A stretch of DNA of 57,523 bases. Origin: Zetaproteobacteria bacterium CG06_land_8_20_14_3_00_59_53. Lineage in GTDB: Bacteria; Pseudomonadota; Zetaproteobacteria; Mariprofundales; Mariprofundaceae. The translations under genes were made by a program, and so were the position numbers. Each line of letters opens with the position of its first letter. Position 1 is the first letter of the stretch. Positions 43,112 to 52,619 of this stretch are shown here, piece by piece. Location: contig PEWE01000029.1 in the NCBI GenBank assembly GCA_002779605.1, positions 1-57,523 on the forward strand. Direction: 5' to 3'. The notes under the pieces were generated by a model, which made no database searches, was not told the DNA's origin, and saw nothing but the letters and a program-made list of their open reading frames with translations.

Positions 43112-44494
43112 ATGGCCTATATTCTACTGGTTGACGACGAAGAGGAACTACGCACAACGCTACAGGAACTGCTGGAGCATTCGCGCCATCATGTCACATC
43201 CTGCGGCACCGCCGTACGCGCCAAAGAGGCGGTCCACAACGGCAAATTCGACATTTCACTACTGGATATCCGGCTCCCGGACGGCGATGGTCTGGAACTG
43301 CTGCGCGAGTTCCGCAGCGTGGACCCGGACATGGGCGTCATCATGATGACTGGCTATGCCGAGGTTGATACCGCTGTTGACGCTATCCGCCTGGGTGCCG
43401 ATGACTTCCTCAAAAAACCGTTTGATCTCGATGAACTGCTGGTACGGATCGACGAGTTGCTGAAAAAACGCGAGATGAAAAACAGCAACAAGGAATTGAC
43501 CCGGCAGGTTCAGGCCAATCAGGCCAAGCACACCCTGATCGGACAGTCACCCGCCATCGTCAAGATCCGCAACATGGTCAGCTTGCTCAGCGATTCGGAC
43601 AGCACCGTACTGATCACCGGAGAATCCGGCACCGGCAAGGAAGTGGTGGCCCGCATGCTGCACAATGCCGGCAATCGCGCCAAAAAGCCGATGGTCTCCA
43701 TGAACTGCGGGGCCATTCCCGAAGAGCTCCTCGAATCCGAGCTTTTCGGTCATGTGAAAGGCGCCTTCACCGGTGCCATTAAGGCAAGGCCGGGGCGTTT
43801 CGAGGTTGCCAACGGCGGAACGATCTTTCTGGATGAGATCGGCGATATGAGTCCGAACCTTCAGGTGAAGCTGCTGCGCGTGCTGCAGGAGCGTAAATTC
43901 GAGCCGGTCGGCAGCACACAGAGCATGGATGTCGATGTACGCATCATCGCTGCCACGCACCGTGAACTTGAAGAGGAGATCCGTCACAACCGCTTCCGCG
44001 AGGACCTCTATTACCGCCTGAATATCATCCCCATCGAGATTCCATCGCTGCGCCAGCGCGAGGATGATGTATTGCTCATCGCCGAGCATTTCATCAACTA
44101 TTTCAATGCCCAGAAGCAGGCCGGCATCGAGGGTTTCAACGACGCGGCGCGGCAGATCATGCTCGACTACCGCTGGCCGGGAAATGTGCGCGAGTTGCAG
44201 AATCTGATGGAGCGCATCGCCACACTGAAGCGTAACGGCGTGATCGAACCCGCCGACCTGCCCTCACGCATGCTCGGCGGAGCCGAACGCATCCAGCAGG
44301 GCTTCCGTCTGGATGTGGACGACGAAGAACAGGTTGATTTCAATGCCATGGTGGATGAGTTCGAAAACCACCTCATCGTCTCCGCACTGGAACGCTTCGA
44401 CTGGAACAAGAACAAGGCTGCCGGATTTTTGACACTGAACCGCACCACACTGGTCGAAAAAATCAAAAAGAAAGGCCTGAACCCGCCGGTCTGA
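43112..44494 (+). CDS. NtrC-type sigma-54 response regulator (FlrC/FleR-like)
   Basis: 460 residues. Receiver with D52 (LLDIRLPDGDG), AAA+ domain with Walker A GESGTGKE (170-177) and the sigma-54 contact loop GAFTGA (217-222), and a C-terminal Fis-type helix-turn-helix (ALERFDWNKNKAAGFLTLNRTTLVEKIKKKG). It opens sigma-54 promoters when phosphorylated. Start is the ATG at 43112 with GGGAG five bases upstream, not the GTG four codons earlier. Location just before the sigma-54 flagellar genes suggests flagellar control, like FlrC; no cognate kinase is adjacent. Confidence 0.93.
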   Translation: MAYILLVDDEEELRTTLQELLEHSRHHVTSCGTAVRAKEAVHNGKFDISLLDIRLPDGDGLELLREFRSVDPDMGVIMMTGYAEVDTAVDAIRLGADDFLKKPFDLDELLVRIDELLKKREMKNSNKELTRQVQANQAKHTLIGQSPAIVKIRNMVSLLSDSDSTVLITGESGTGKEVVARMLHNAGNRAKKPMVSMNCGAIPEELLESELFGHVKGAFTGAIKARPGRFEVANGGTIFLDEIGDMSPNLQVKLLRVLQERKFEPVGSTQSMDVDVRIIAATHRELEEEIRHNRFREDLYYRLNIIPIEIPSLRQREDDVLLIAEHFINYFNAQKQAGIEGFNDAARQIMLDYRWPGNVRELQNLMERIATLKRNGVIEPADLPSRMLGGAERIQQGFRLDVDDEEQVDFNAMVDEFENHLIVSALERFDWNKNKAAGFLTLNRTTLVEKIKKKGLNPPV

Positions 44495-44597
44495 GCTGTG
44501 TAACCCTTTATATCGCAGGCCTTTCCGGGCAAAGGTTTGCGATCCGTCCGGATCAGTCCGCATCATCCGCCCTGTCCTGTTCCGCCCGCCCGGACAA

Positions 44598-44614
44598 TCG
44601 GCATGCCTCTTGCG
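44598..44614 (+). promoter_or_regulatory. Sigma-54 promoter of the TPR gene
   Basis: TCGGCATGCCTCTTGCG has GG and GC at the exact sigma-54 spacing with six of eight positions of the -24 element matched. The predicted start of transcription is about 12 bases after GC, near 44625, which is the A of the gene's first ATG. Confidence 0.7.
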
Positions 44615-44624
44615 AGTAACAGGC

Positions 44625-46655
44625 ATGCGTGTGCCTGACCTTTCCCCGTTGCTGCTATCCATCGCACTGCTCGCCGCATGGCTGCCGGCAACGCTCGCCA
44701 TGGCTCCGATGCCTGCCGCAGCAGCGGAAAAAGTCGCTGACAGCAACACCACCAGCATCAATGGCATCCGCTCGCTGCTGCACAATGGCAAGCCGGAAGT
44801 CGCCAGAATCAAAGCCTACAATCTGCTGAAGACCGGCCACGTGGATGATCGTGAACGCCGTAGCCTGCTGCGCATCATCGCCGTCGCCGAGGAGATGCAG
44901 ACCTCGCTGCATGAATACAGCGATGCCGATCAGGCCATCGCCGCCTGGCAGAATCTGCTCAAGGAGTTCGTATCCCCCGATGATGCCGCCGGAATCCGCT
45001 GGAAGATCTGCTGGCTCTACTGGAAGAAGGGCGATCGGGAAGGGGCCAGCCGGGCAGCTGAAGAACTGCTCAAGGAGAATCCCTCCAGCGATCAGGCCCG
45101 CGAGGCGCACATGCTTCTGGCCCGCATCAATATCGGCAACGGCAAGCTGCATGCCGCCCGCAAGAATCTGATGAAATACATGCTGGATTCGTCTTCGGAT
45201 AGCGATCAGGCACAGGGCCTTGCATGGATGGGTGTGGTCGACTTCATGGAGCAACGTCCCGACACAGCGATGCAGAATATGATCAAGGCCATCAATCTGG
45301 CACCGGGCTTTGTTTCCTCTGACGTCACCCTGCTTTCGACCTATGTTCAGTTGCTTTACGCGAATCACAATCCGGATGTCTTCCAGCGTCAGGCCGACCG
45401 TTTCTTCAGCCTCTACCTGGACCAACCGCAGGCCATGCTGATCCGTCTGCTGCATGCCAATGTACTGGCTGAGCAGGGCAGGACAAAGGAGGCGCAACAA
45501 TCCTATGAGAGGCTCTCCGAGGTGGCGCCGGAAACATCCGTCGGCATGAAGGCCTTCATGCGCAAGCTGATGTTGCAGAATACCGGCGTGAATGACCTTC
45601 AGAGCCTCAAACCCGTGCTCGCCTCCCTGCAGAAACTGGCCGTGGAGAATCAGATCTCCGACATCGAGGACGAAGCCATGCTCGATCAGGCCCGTCTGTG
45701 GACCCGTCTGGCCGGACAGGTGGACAAGGCCGAGGAAAAAGCACTGGACCTCTACACCCAGGTGAGTGTCGGCACCTTTGCTGAATATGCCGCGCTGGCC
45801 AGAAAGGAAGGCTATGGCCTGTTTGTCAGGCATCTCGATGCCACACTGCAGAAGCAGGCATGGCTGGAATCTATCGTGCTGTGGCGGCGTTATGCGCAGC
45901 TGCGCGAGCCACCGCAAGCACTTCAGGGAAACGAACTCAAGGCACAGCGCAACATGCTGCTGGGTGTGGCGGGAGCCATGCGCCGGCTGATGGACTTCGA
46001 TGCCGCCGAGGAGATTCTCGCAGCGCTGTATAAAGACACCAGTTCCAGTGTCGAGAGCGACCGGGTGATGCTGGAGAGGGCCGAGCTCTGGCAGGACCGG
46101 CATGATCCGGACGGTTACGCACGCATCATGCGCTGGCTGGATACGCACAATTTCACCCTGTACCGGCCGGAGATGCTGATCATTGCAGCCGGCATCCAGT
46201 TACAGAACGGCCAGCCAAGCCAGGCCTCGCAAACAATCCGGCAGGTCGCAGAGCAGGACATTGCACCGGAGATGCGCACCGCGTACTGGCGTACCCGCGC
46301 TGAGATTGCCGAAGCTCTCGGTCAATGGCATCCGGCGGCAGCTGCATGGGCCAGTCATATCGCGTTACTGGGCGGGAAGGTTCCCGCAGACACCCTGCTG
46401 CGCCGGGCCGACAGCCTGTACATGGCAGGGGAATTCGCCGAAGCCGGAAGCATCTACAGCAACCTTCCCGGGGAAATGCACGATAATCGCTGGCAGTTCC
46501 GCATGGCGGTTTGTGAGGTTCGCACCGGTCAGTGGACGCAGGCCGAGGAACGACTAACCGGCCTGACGCAAAACCCGGATGCCGCCGAATACGCCACGCG
46601 TGCCCGCCTGCTGCTGGCCGATCGGGAAGCCATCAACCTGATGGAGAAATACTGA
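44625..46655 (+). CDS. Exported TPR-repeat protein of unknown function
   Basis: 676 residues. Signal peptide (LSPLLLSIALLAAWLPATLA) cut near AAAA-E at about 37; the rest is a solenoid of helical pairs of TPR type (for example WKICWLYWKKGDREGASRAAEELLKENPSS, then LLARINIGNGKLHAARKNLMKYM), so a periplasmic scaffold is likely. I do not recognise a named family. The stop overlaps the next gene's ATG (TGATG). Driven by its own sigma-54 promoter and followed by a flagellar regulator and the basal-body operon, it may support flagellar assembly through the periplasm, in the manner of MotY/FlgP-type accessory proteins. With no 5' leader predicted, translation may start leaderless. Confidence 0.78.
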   Translation: MRVPDLSPLLLSIALLAAWLPATLAMAPMPAAAAEKVADSNTTSINGIRSLLHNGKPEVARIKAYNLLKTGHVDDRERRSLLRIIAVAEEMQTSLHEYSDADQAIAAWQNLLKEFVSPDDAAGIRWKICWLYWKKGDREGASRAAEELLKENPSSDQAREAHMLLARINIGNGKLHAARKNLMKYMLDSSSDSDQAQGLAWMGVVDFMEQRPDTAMQNMIKAINLAPGFVSSDVTLLSTYVQLLYANHNPDVFQRQADRFFSLYLDQPQAMLIRLLHANVLAEQGRTKEAQQSYERLSEVAPETSVGMKAFMRKLMLQNTGVNDLQSLKPVLASLQKLAVENQISDIEDEAMLDQARLWTRLAGQVDKAEEKALDLYTQVSVGTFAEYAALARKEGYGLFVRHLDATLQKQAWLESIVLWRRYAQLREPPQALQGNELKAQRNMLLGVAGAMRRLMDFDAAEEILAALYKDTSSSVESDRVMLERAELWQDRHDPDGYARIMRWLDTHNFTLYRPEMLIIAAGIQLQNGQPSQASQTIRQVAEQDIAPEMRTAYWRTRAEIAEALGQWHPAAAAWASHIALLGGKVPADTLLRRADSLYMAGEFAEAGSIYSNLPGEMHDNRWQFRMAVCEVRTGQWTQAEERLTGLTQNPDAAEYATRARLLLADREAINLMEKY

Positions 46656-48058
46656 TGGCCGCCGCTTGCACCCGCTTGGTCGGCTTTCCGGCTGATAACG
46701 AGGCCGATCTGCGTGTGCAGCTCGGACGCGTGCTTCCCGACACCCGCATCGAAGCGGACAGTATCCTGCCGGACGATGTTCAGCTCGATGCCGATTCGCT
46801 GGTCTTCATGTATGACTCGCTGACCACGGAAGCCACCGTCACACGGCTGTTCTCGATCTGCCCTCAGGCTATCGTGGTGATTCTCGCCGCCACCGGGGAT
46901 CAGGACCGGGCTGCCGATCTGATGCATATGGGGGTCATGGATTACCGATTCCTGCCCTGCACCGACGAGGTGCTCAGCATCTATGCCCGCAAGGCCGGCC
47001 ATCTGGCCGAGCTGAGCAAGCAGGCGAGCAGTAATCAAAAGGATGCGGACACCTTTATCACCGAGAATACCGAAACCCGTCGCCTGCTCGATCAGGTGGC
47101 ACTGGTGGCACCGAGCAATGCCTCGGTACTGGTGGTCGGCGAATCCGGCACCGGCAAGGAGCGCTTAAGCCGCTTTGTGCATCAGTGCTCCAACCGCCGC
47201 GACCGTGCCTTCATCGCCATCAATTGCGCCGCGATTCCGGAGGGCATTCTGGAATCCGAACTGTTCGGCCATGAAAAGGGTGCCTTCACCGGCGCCACCG
47301 CATCCCGTCCAGGCAAGTTCGAACTGGCCCATCAGGGAACCCTGCTGCTCGACGAGATCACCGAAATGCCGCTGCACCTGCAGGCCAAGCTGCTGCGCGT
47401 GCTGCAGGAGGGCGAGGTGGACCGGCTCGGCGGTCGCGCCCCGGTGAGTATCGACGTGCGCGTGATCGCCACCAGCAACCGGGATATCGACAAAGCCGTG
47501 GCCGAAGGAACATTCCGGCAGGATCTGTATTACCGGCTGAATGTCGTCACCGTGCGGCTGCCGGCGCTGCGCGACCGGACCAGCGACATCGAACCGCTGA
47601 CCCGGCATTTCCTCGAAGGCTTCTCGCGCATGTACAACCGACCGGTACCGCATATCGGTGAAGCCGCGATGCGCAGCATGCAGACGCACGACTGGCCGGG
47701 CAATGTACGCGAACTGGAGAACTGCATGCATCGCGCCTTCCTGATGTGCGCCAACGGGGAAATCAGCCCCGAACACCTCGCCCTGCCTGATGCAGCTCCG
47801 AGCGCTGCCCCGGTATCCTCCGCCGCCGCTTCCATAGCCGCAGGCATGAGCATCCGCGACATGGAACGCGCACTGATCCAGGAAACGCTGCAACATGTGC
47901 GCGGCAACCGCACCGAAGCAGCCAGGCTGCTCGGCATCAGCATCCGAACCCTGCGCAACAAGCTTAACGAGTTCGACTCTGGCACGCCCCTTGCTCAAGA
48001 AAGTAAGCAACAGGCAGGTGCCCGAAACCACTCCCCGGCAGGCCTGTGCAACGTGTAG
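46655..48058 (+). CDS. Sigma-54 activator with degenerate receiver (FleQ-like)
   Basis: 467 residues. The N-terminal about 110 residues follow a receiver fold but lack the paired acids and the conserved lysine (ending DYRFLPCTDE), as in FleQ/FlrA, so phosphorylation control is doubtful. AAA+ domain with Walker A GESGTGKE (162-169) and GAFTGA (209-214); C-terminal Fis helix-turn-helix (GNRTEAARLLGISIRTLRNKL). Starts with TGATG overlap after the TPR gene. The sigma-54 promoter for flgB is embedded in its last codons, suggesting direct local control of the basal-body operon. Confidence 0.9.
   Translation: MAAACTRLVGFPADNEADLRVQLGRVLPDTRIEADSILPDDVQLDADSLVFMYDSLTTEATVTRLFSICPQAIVVILAATGDQDRAADLMHMGVMDYRFLPCTDEVLSIYARKAGHLAELSKQASSNQKDADTFITENTETRRLLDQVALVAPSNASVLVVGESGTGKERLSRFVHQCSNRRDRAFIAINCAAIPEGILESELFGHEKGAFTGATASRPGKFELAHQGTLLLDEITEMPLHLQAKLLRVLQEGEVDRLGGRAPVSIDVRVIATSNRDIDKAVAEGTFRQDLYYRLNVVTVRLPALRDRTSDIEPLTRHFLEGFSRMYNRPVPHIGEAAMRSMQTHDWPGNVRELENCMHRAFLMCANGEISPEHLALPDAAPSAAPVSSAAASIAAGMSIRDMERALIQETLQHVRGNRTEAARLLGISIRTLRNKLNEFDSGTPLAQESKQQAGARNHSPAGLCNV
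47979..47995 (+). promoter_or_regulatory. Sigma-54 promoter of the flgB operon, inside the preceding gene
   Basis: CTGGCACGCCCCTTGCT is a perfect match to the sigma-54 consensus YTGGCACGN4TTGCW with the required 17-base layout. Transcription would begin near 48006, about 60 bases before the flgB ATG and within the C-terminal codons of the activator gene. Confidence 0.88.
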
Positions 48059-48067
48059 GAGGAAGCC

Positions 48068-48490
48068 ATGGGACAACCGTTAACAGGTCTGTTTGATCAG
48101 GAGTTCAAGACCCTGTCCAGCGCACTTTCAGCCCGTGAACGCATGCAGAGCGTGCATGCCGCCAACATCGCCAATGCAGACACCCCGAATTATCACGCCG
48201 ATACCCGTCGTTTTGCCGATTTTCTTGCCGAAAAGCAGAATGTAACAAACAGGTCCACGCGTCTGGCCGCCACGCAGCCCGGGCATATCCCGATCGCCGA
48301 ATCGACGTCATGGCAGGGGCTGCTGGCCACCCAGCGGAACACCGCACAACGCATGGACGGCAATAGCGTCGATATCCAGAAAGAAATGGCCGGCATGGCG
48401 CAGAACCAGCTGATGCATGACATGACCATGCGTCTGCTGAAGAAGCGCCTGGATATGGTGGCCACTGTGGTTCGTGAGGCTGGACGCTGA
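48068..48490 (+). CDS. flgB: Flagellar basal-body rod protein FlgB
   Basis: Proximal rod subunit, 140 residues. Shows the rod/hook N-terminal motif HAANIANADTPNYHADTRRF and the C-terminal helix LLKKRLDMVATVVREAGR, normal length. Secreted by the flagellar export apparatus. AGGAGG seven bases before the ATG. Stop overlaps the flgC start (TGATG). First gene of the basal-body operon. Confidence 0.96.
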   Translation: MGQPLTGLFDQEFKTLSSALSARERMQSVHAANIANADTPNYHADTRRFADFLAEKQNVTNRSTRLAATQPGHIPIAESTSWQGLLATQRNTAQRMDGNSVDIQKEMAGMAQNQLMHDMTMRLLKKRLDMVATVVREAGR

Positions 48491-48936
48491 TGGCCGACAC
48501 CCTGTTCAACGCGATGAATATCAGCGCCGCCGGCATGTCGGCTCAGCGCTCGAGGCTGGATATCGTGGCCGAGAATATCGCCAACGCCGAATCCACTCGT
48601 ACCGAGCAGGGCGGCCCCTATCGCCGCCGTCAGGTGGTTTTCAAATCCACCGAGATCAAGCCGGGCTTCGATTCAGTGTTCCAGTCCTCCTTTGAAGGCA
48701 AGGGCCCGAAGGGCGTGAAAGTCACCTCGATCATCGATGACCAGCGGCCGTTCCGCGAGGTCTACAACCCGGGACACCCGGATGCCGACGCCAGGGGTAT
48801 GGTGAAGATGCCGAACGTCAATTCGGTCGAGGAAATGGTGGATATGCAATCGGCCGCCCGCAGTTTCGAGGCCAATGTGACCACCATGGAAGCGGCCAAA
48901 CGCATGTTCCAGAAATCGCTCGAACTGCTGCGCTAG
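48490..48936 (+). CDS. flgC: Flagellar basal-body rod protein FlgC
   Basis: Rod protein, 148 residues. N-terminal SAAGMSAQRSRLDIVAENIANAESTRTEQGGPYRR is the diagnostic FlgC block, and NVNSVEEMVDMQSAARSFEANVTTMEAAK the C-terminal helix that stacks in the rod. Normal length. Co-translated with flgB and followed by fliE after 11 bases. Confidence 0.97.
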   Translation: MADTLFNAMNISAAGMSAQRSRLDIVAENIANAESTRTEQGGPYRRRQVVFKSTEIKPGFDSVFQSSFEGKGPKGVKVTSIIDDQRPFREVYNPGHPDADARGMVKMPNVNSVEEMVDMQSAARSFEANVTTMEAAKRMFQKSLELLR

Positions 48937-48947
48937 GAGGTATTGCA

Positions 48948-49238
48948 ATGCAAATCAACGGATTAGGAAGCCTGCCAAATATCGCCCGCCCCGATGCCGG
49001 CCCGCAGGCTGCACCGCAGGGCCAGTTCGCCTCGCTGATGAAGCAGTATGTGAACGACACCAATACCCAGCAGCTGGATGCCAGCCGCGCCGCAGTGGAA
49101 CTGGCCACCGGCAAGAACCAGAACATCTCGGACACCATGCTCGCCCTGCAGAAGGCCGATGTGTCCTTCCAGATGATGCTCAGTGTGCGCAACAAACTCG
49201 TCGAGGCCTATCGCGAAGTCATGCGCATGCAGGTGTAA
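48948..49238 (+). CDS. fliE: Flagellar hook-basal body complex protein FliE
   Basis: Links the MS ring to the rod. 96 residues with the C-terminal helix VSFQMMLSVRNKLVEAYREVMRMQV typical of FliE and the preceding repeat GKNQNISDTMLALQKADVSF. AGGAGG seven bases before the ATG. Confidence 0.95.
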   Translation: MQINGLGSLPNIARPDAGPQAAPQGQFASLMKQYVNDTNTQQLDASRAAVELATGKNQNISDTMLALQKADVSFQMMLSVRNKLVEAYREVMRMQV

Positions 49239-49249
49239 AGGAGTAAACC

Positions 49250-50902
49250 ATGGCAAACGACATGCTTCCGGCATCCCGCTCCGGTCAGAACGGCACTCTC
49301 ACCCCCATGCCGGAAGTGACCGACTCGGGCGAGCAGGCGATGCCCGCGGGCTTCAACAAGGCATCCTTCGGTACGTTGCTCAGCCAGAACCGCAAGCTGT
49401 TGTTGTTCGCAGCCTCGGGCCTGATGCTGGCCGGATTCCTCAGCATGGTGCTGTGGTCGGCCAAGACCCCCTACCAGACACTTTATGCAGGCATGGATGC
49501 CAAGTCGGCCGCAAGCGTTGTCGAGTATCTGCAGAAGGAGCGCATCCCCTATCAGTTGCAGGGCGAGGGGACGGTGATGGTGCCCGCCGATCAGGTGTAC
49601 GCCGCAAGGCTCAAGCTGGCCGGTCAGGATATCGCTCCGGGTGGCGACAGCGGATTCGAACTGTTTGATAAAAAGGCCGAGTTCGGTATCAGCGATTTCG
49701 CCCAGCAGGTGAACTACCAGCGCGCCATGCAGGGCGAGTTGGCGCGTACCATCGAGGTGTTGCCGATGGTCAGCACCGCCCGCGTGCACATCGTGCTGGC
49801 CAGAGAATCGGCCTTTGCCGACCGCAAGCGCGAGTCCTCCGCCTCGGTGATGCTGAAGCTTACCGGCAGTCAGAAAATGAACCGCGAGAATGTCTCGGCC
49901 ATCCAGAATCTGGTCGCCGCAAGCGTGCCCGGACTTGATCCGGCGGCCGTCACCATCGTCGATGCCGGTGGCAACCTGCTGTCGCGCGACGAGGAACAGG
50001 CTGCACTCGGTGCCGGCCAGAGCCTGCAGGAGACCCAGAGCCGCATCGAGCAGCGTCTGGAAACCCGTATCACCGGCATGCTGGAACAGGTGGTCGGCGA
50101 AGGACAGGCCGTGGTGCGCGTCACCGCGATGCTGAACCGCCAGATGAGCGAGCAGAACAGCAAACAGTTCAATCCGGACGGGCAGGTGGTGCGCAGCCAG
50201 AAGGAAGCCAGTGAAAACCGCAGCAGCACCGACTCCACAGCTCAGGGCGTGCCCGGAACCGCATCCAATACCCCCGGAGCAAACCCGGCCACGGCGCAGG
50301 CTGCGGCCAGCCCTAAGGATTCCGCCAGCCGCAACGAGAGCACCGTCAACTACGAGATCAGCTCGATCACCGAGCACAAGGTGATCCCGTCCGGCGGCAT
50401 CACCAAGATCTCGGTTGCAGCGATTGTCGGCGGCAGCTTCGCCACCCCCGGTGATGCAGCCAGCTTCCAGCCGCGCAGCAAGACCGAACTGAAAACCCTG
50501 CAGGGACTGATCGAAAAGGCCATCGGCTTCGATGAGGATCGCGGCGACTCGGTGGAGATCCAGAGCCTGCCCTTGCTCGATATCACCAGCACCCAGGATG
50601 AGGAAGCGCTATCCGCACAGGAGAACAAGGCCTTCTATCTTGAGCTGGCCCGCTACGGACTGGCCGGACTGGCCATGCTGCTGCTGGCCTTCTTCATCCT
50701 CAGGCCGCTGGCCAGGCTGATCGGCTCCGACCCCGAGAGTAAAAAGAAGGAAGCGGAAGAGAAGGCGGCGAATGCGTCCCTGCAAACCCTCAGCCCGGCC
50801 GCCTTCGCCCACCTTGAAAGCATGCAGCAGGCCCGTCACGCCATCCAGCACCAGCCGGAACGCGCAGGCAAGATCGTCCGCGAGTGGGTGGAACAGGTAT
50901 GA
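49250..50902 (+). CDS. fliF: Flagellar M-ring protein FliF
   Basis: MS-ring subunit, 550 residues. First membrane helix about residues 48-65 (LLFAASGLMLAGFLSMVLW), periplasmic YscJ/FliF domains with YQRAMQGELARTIEVLPMVSTARVHIVLAR, a central low-complexity linker (S, A, P, N rich, about 320-360), second membrane helix about 463-485 (YGLAGLAMLLLAFFILRPL), and a C-terminal cytoplasmic FliG-binding tail. AAGGAG before the ATG. Confidence 0.97.
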   Translation: MANDMLPASRSGQNGTLTPMPEVTDSGEQAMPAGFNKASFGTLLSQNRKLLLFAASGLMLAGFLSMVLWSAKTPYQTLYAGMDAKSAASVVEYLQKERIPYQLQGEGTVMVPADQVYAARLKLAGQDIAPGGDSGFELFDKKAEFGISDFAQQVNYQRAMQGELARTIEVLPMVSTARVHIVLARESAFADRKRESSASVMLKLTGSQKMNRENVSAIQNLVAASVPGLDPAAVTIVDAGGNLLSRDEEQAALGAGQSLQETQSRIEQRLETRITGMLEQVVGEGQAVVRVTAMLNRQMSEQNSKQFNPDGQVVRSQKEASENRSSTDSTAQGVPGTASNTPGANPATAQAAASPKDSASRNESTVNYEISSITEHKVIPSGGITKISVAAIVGGSFATPGDAASFQPRSKTELKTLQGLIEKAIGFDEDRGDSVEIQSLPLLDITSTQDEEALSAQENKAFYLELARYGLAGLAMLLLAFFILRPLARLIGSDPESKKKEAEEKAANASLQTLSPAAFAHLESMQQARHAIQHQPERAGKIVREWVEQV

Positions 50903-51900
50903 GCGCAAAAAAAAAGCTGAGCGGCATCGACAAGACCGCGATCCTGCTTTATGCACTCGGTCCGGAACTAGCCGCACCGCTGGTGCGCGATCTGGATGAT
51001 GCCACGCTGATTCGCATCAGCCAGCGCATGTCGGATCTCGGCAAGATCGAATCCGAAACCCTGAACAGCGTACTCAGGGAATATATCGAGATGCACAACT
51101 CGGACGACCCGATGTTCCATGCCTCGCGCAGGGATGTCGTCGAACTGCTGCGCCATGCCGTGGACGAGCCGCGCGAGCAGCTTGTGCTGTCCAATCTCGA
51201 CGAGCCCAAGAAAATGACCATCTGGGACAAACTGACCCGCATGAAACCGGAGATGATCAAAACCTACATCGAGACCGAGCACCCGCAGACCATCGCCCTG
51301 ATCCTCGGCAATATCGACACCTCTGTAGCCAGCCGTGTGATCGCCCTGCTGCCGGAGGATCTGCAGATGAGCGTGGTGATGCGCATGTCGAAGATCGAAT
51401 CGGTGCCCAAGGATCTGGTGCAGGACATCGAGGAAACCCTGGAGGTCGAGCTGTCGGGCTCGGAAGGTCAGTCCGGTATGAGTTTCGACGGCATGCTCAA
51501 CGTCGTGGAGATCCTCAAGAAACTGGATAAGGCCGTGGCCACCCCGATCCTGAACAAGCTGGAGGAGAGGGACGAGGAGTTGTTCAAGCAGGTGGATCGC
51601 CTGCTGCTCATCTTCGACGACCTGATCGACCTGTCCGACCGCGATATCCAGACCATTCTGAAGCACATATCCTCCGACGATCTGGTCAAGGCGCTCAAGG
51701 GAGCCTCGGATGAGATCGCCGAACGATTCTTCGGCAACATGTCGTCGCGCGCCGCCGAAATCATGCGCGAGGACATGGAAGTGATGGGCGCGATGAAGCT
51801 TGCCGATGTGGAAGAGGCGCAGATGAATGTGCTGAAGACGGTGCGCAAGCTCGATGACGAAGGATCGATCTCGCTCAGCGGCAGTGAGGACATGGTATGA
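50899..51900 (+). CDS. fliG: Flagellar motor switch protein FliG
   Basis: Rotor protein, 333 residues, binds FliF at its N-terminus and faces the stator at its C-terminus. EHPQTIALIL, the middle-domain signature, is present, and the C-terminal torque helix carries charged residues (DEIAERFFGNMSSRAAEIMREDME). ATG overlaps the fliF stop (ATGA). Proper start is MSAKKKLSG at 50899. Confidence 0.97.
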   Translation: MSAKKKLSGIDKTAILLYALGPELAAPLVRDLDDATLIRISQRMSDLGKIESETLNSVLREYIEMHNSDDPMFHASRRDVVELLRHAVDEPREQLVLSNLDEPKKMTIWDKLTRMKPEMIKTYIETEHPQTIALILGNIDTSVASRVIALLPEDLQMSVVMRMSKIESVPKDLVQDIEETLEVELSGSEGQSGMSFDGMLNVVEILKKLDKAVATPILNKLEERDEELFKQVDRLLLIFDDLIDLSDRDIQTILKHISSDDLVKALKGASDEIAERFFGNMSSRAAEIMREDMEVMGAMKLADVEEAQMNVLKTVRKLDDEGSISLSGSEDMV

Positions 51901-52619
51901 GCGCACCCGGTTTCACACCGTTGTCCCTGAAAACCATCGAAGGCACGGTGGTAAGCTCGCCGCTTCGCGATTTCGACAAGCCGGCACAGAAGACGGCAGC
52001 GCACCCGGAAACCGACCGCATGCGCGAACTGGAACAGATGCTCAGCGAAGCGCAGGAGCGCAACAAGGATCTCGAACGCGAAACCTACGACAAGGCTTAT
52101 GCCGCCGGTGAACAGGCTGGCATGGAGCTGGGCCGCAAACGCGCCGAGCAGATGACCAGGAACATCGCCGGACTGCTGTTGCAATGCGAGAAGAGCGCCA
52201 GACGGCTGCATGAACGCATGGATGAGGTAGTTTTGGACATCGCCGACGCCGTCATCCGCCATATTATTGACACCATGATCGACGAGCATCCCGAATACCT
52301 GAAGCAGATGATCTCGCAGGCCACCCGCTATCTGCCGGAGCACAAATCCCTGAGTCTGGCTGTCTCGGTACCGGATATGGCCATGTTCGAGCGTCTGCTG
52401 GGCGACACCCCGAACAAACTGATCGCCGATGACAATATCACCCCCGGCACCTGCCGCATCATGGCCAGCGATCACGATATCCTGATCGATCCGCAGGCCG
52501 CGATCAGCGAATGCATGCACCATATCCGGGGCAGGCTGCTGCAGAAAGGTCAGCCCTCGCCGGACGAAGCCGCCGACCACGGCAACAACAGCGGCACGAC
52601 CGACCAGCCGGAATCCTGA
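51897..52619 (+). CDS. fliH: Flagellar assembly protein FliH
   Basis: Peripheral regulator of the export ATPase FliI, 240 residues. Long coiled coil (about 40-100, with GxxxG-like spacing AAGEQAGMELGRKRAEQM) followed by the conserved C-terminal domain that binds FliI. ATGA overlap with fliG and TGATG overlap with fliI. Confidence 0.9.
   Translation: MSAPGFTPLSLKTIEGTVVSSPLRDFDKPAQKTAAHPETDRMRELEQMLSEAQERNKDLERETYDKAYAAGEQAGMELGRKRAEQMTRNIAGLLLQCEKSARRLHERMDEVVLDIADAVIRHIIDTMIDEHPEYLKQMISQATRYLPEHKSLSLAVSVPDMAMFERLLGDTPNKLIADDNITPGTCRIMASDHDILIDPQAAISECMHHIRGRLLQKGQPSPDEAADHGNNSGTTDQPES

Noticed and set aside
46655-47010. Normal phospho-receiver domain on the FleQ-like regulator
   Set aside because: The acidic pair and the conserved lysine are absent although one aspartate (D54) remains near the usual site.
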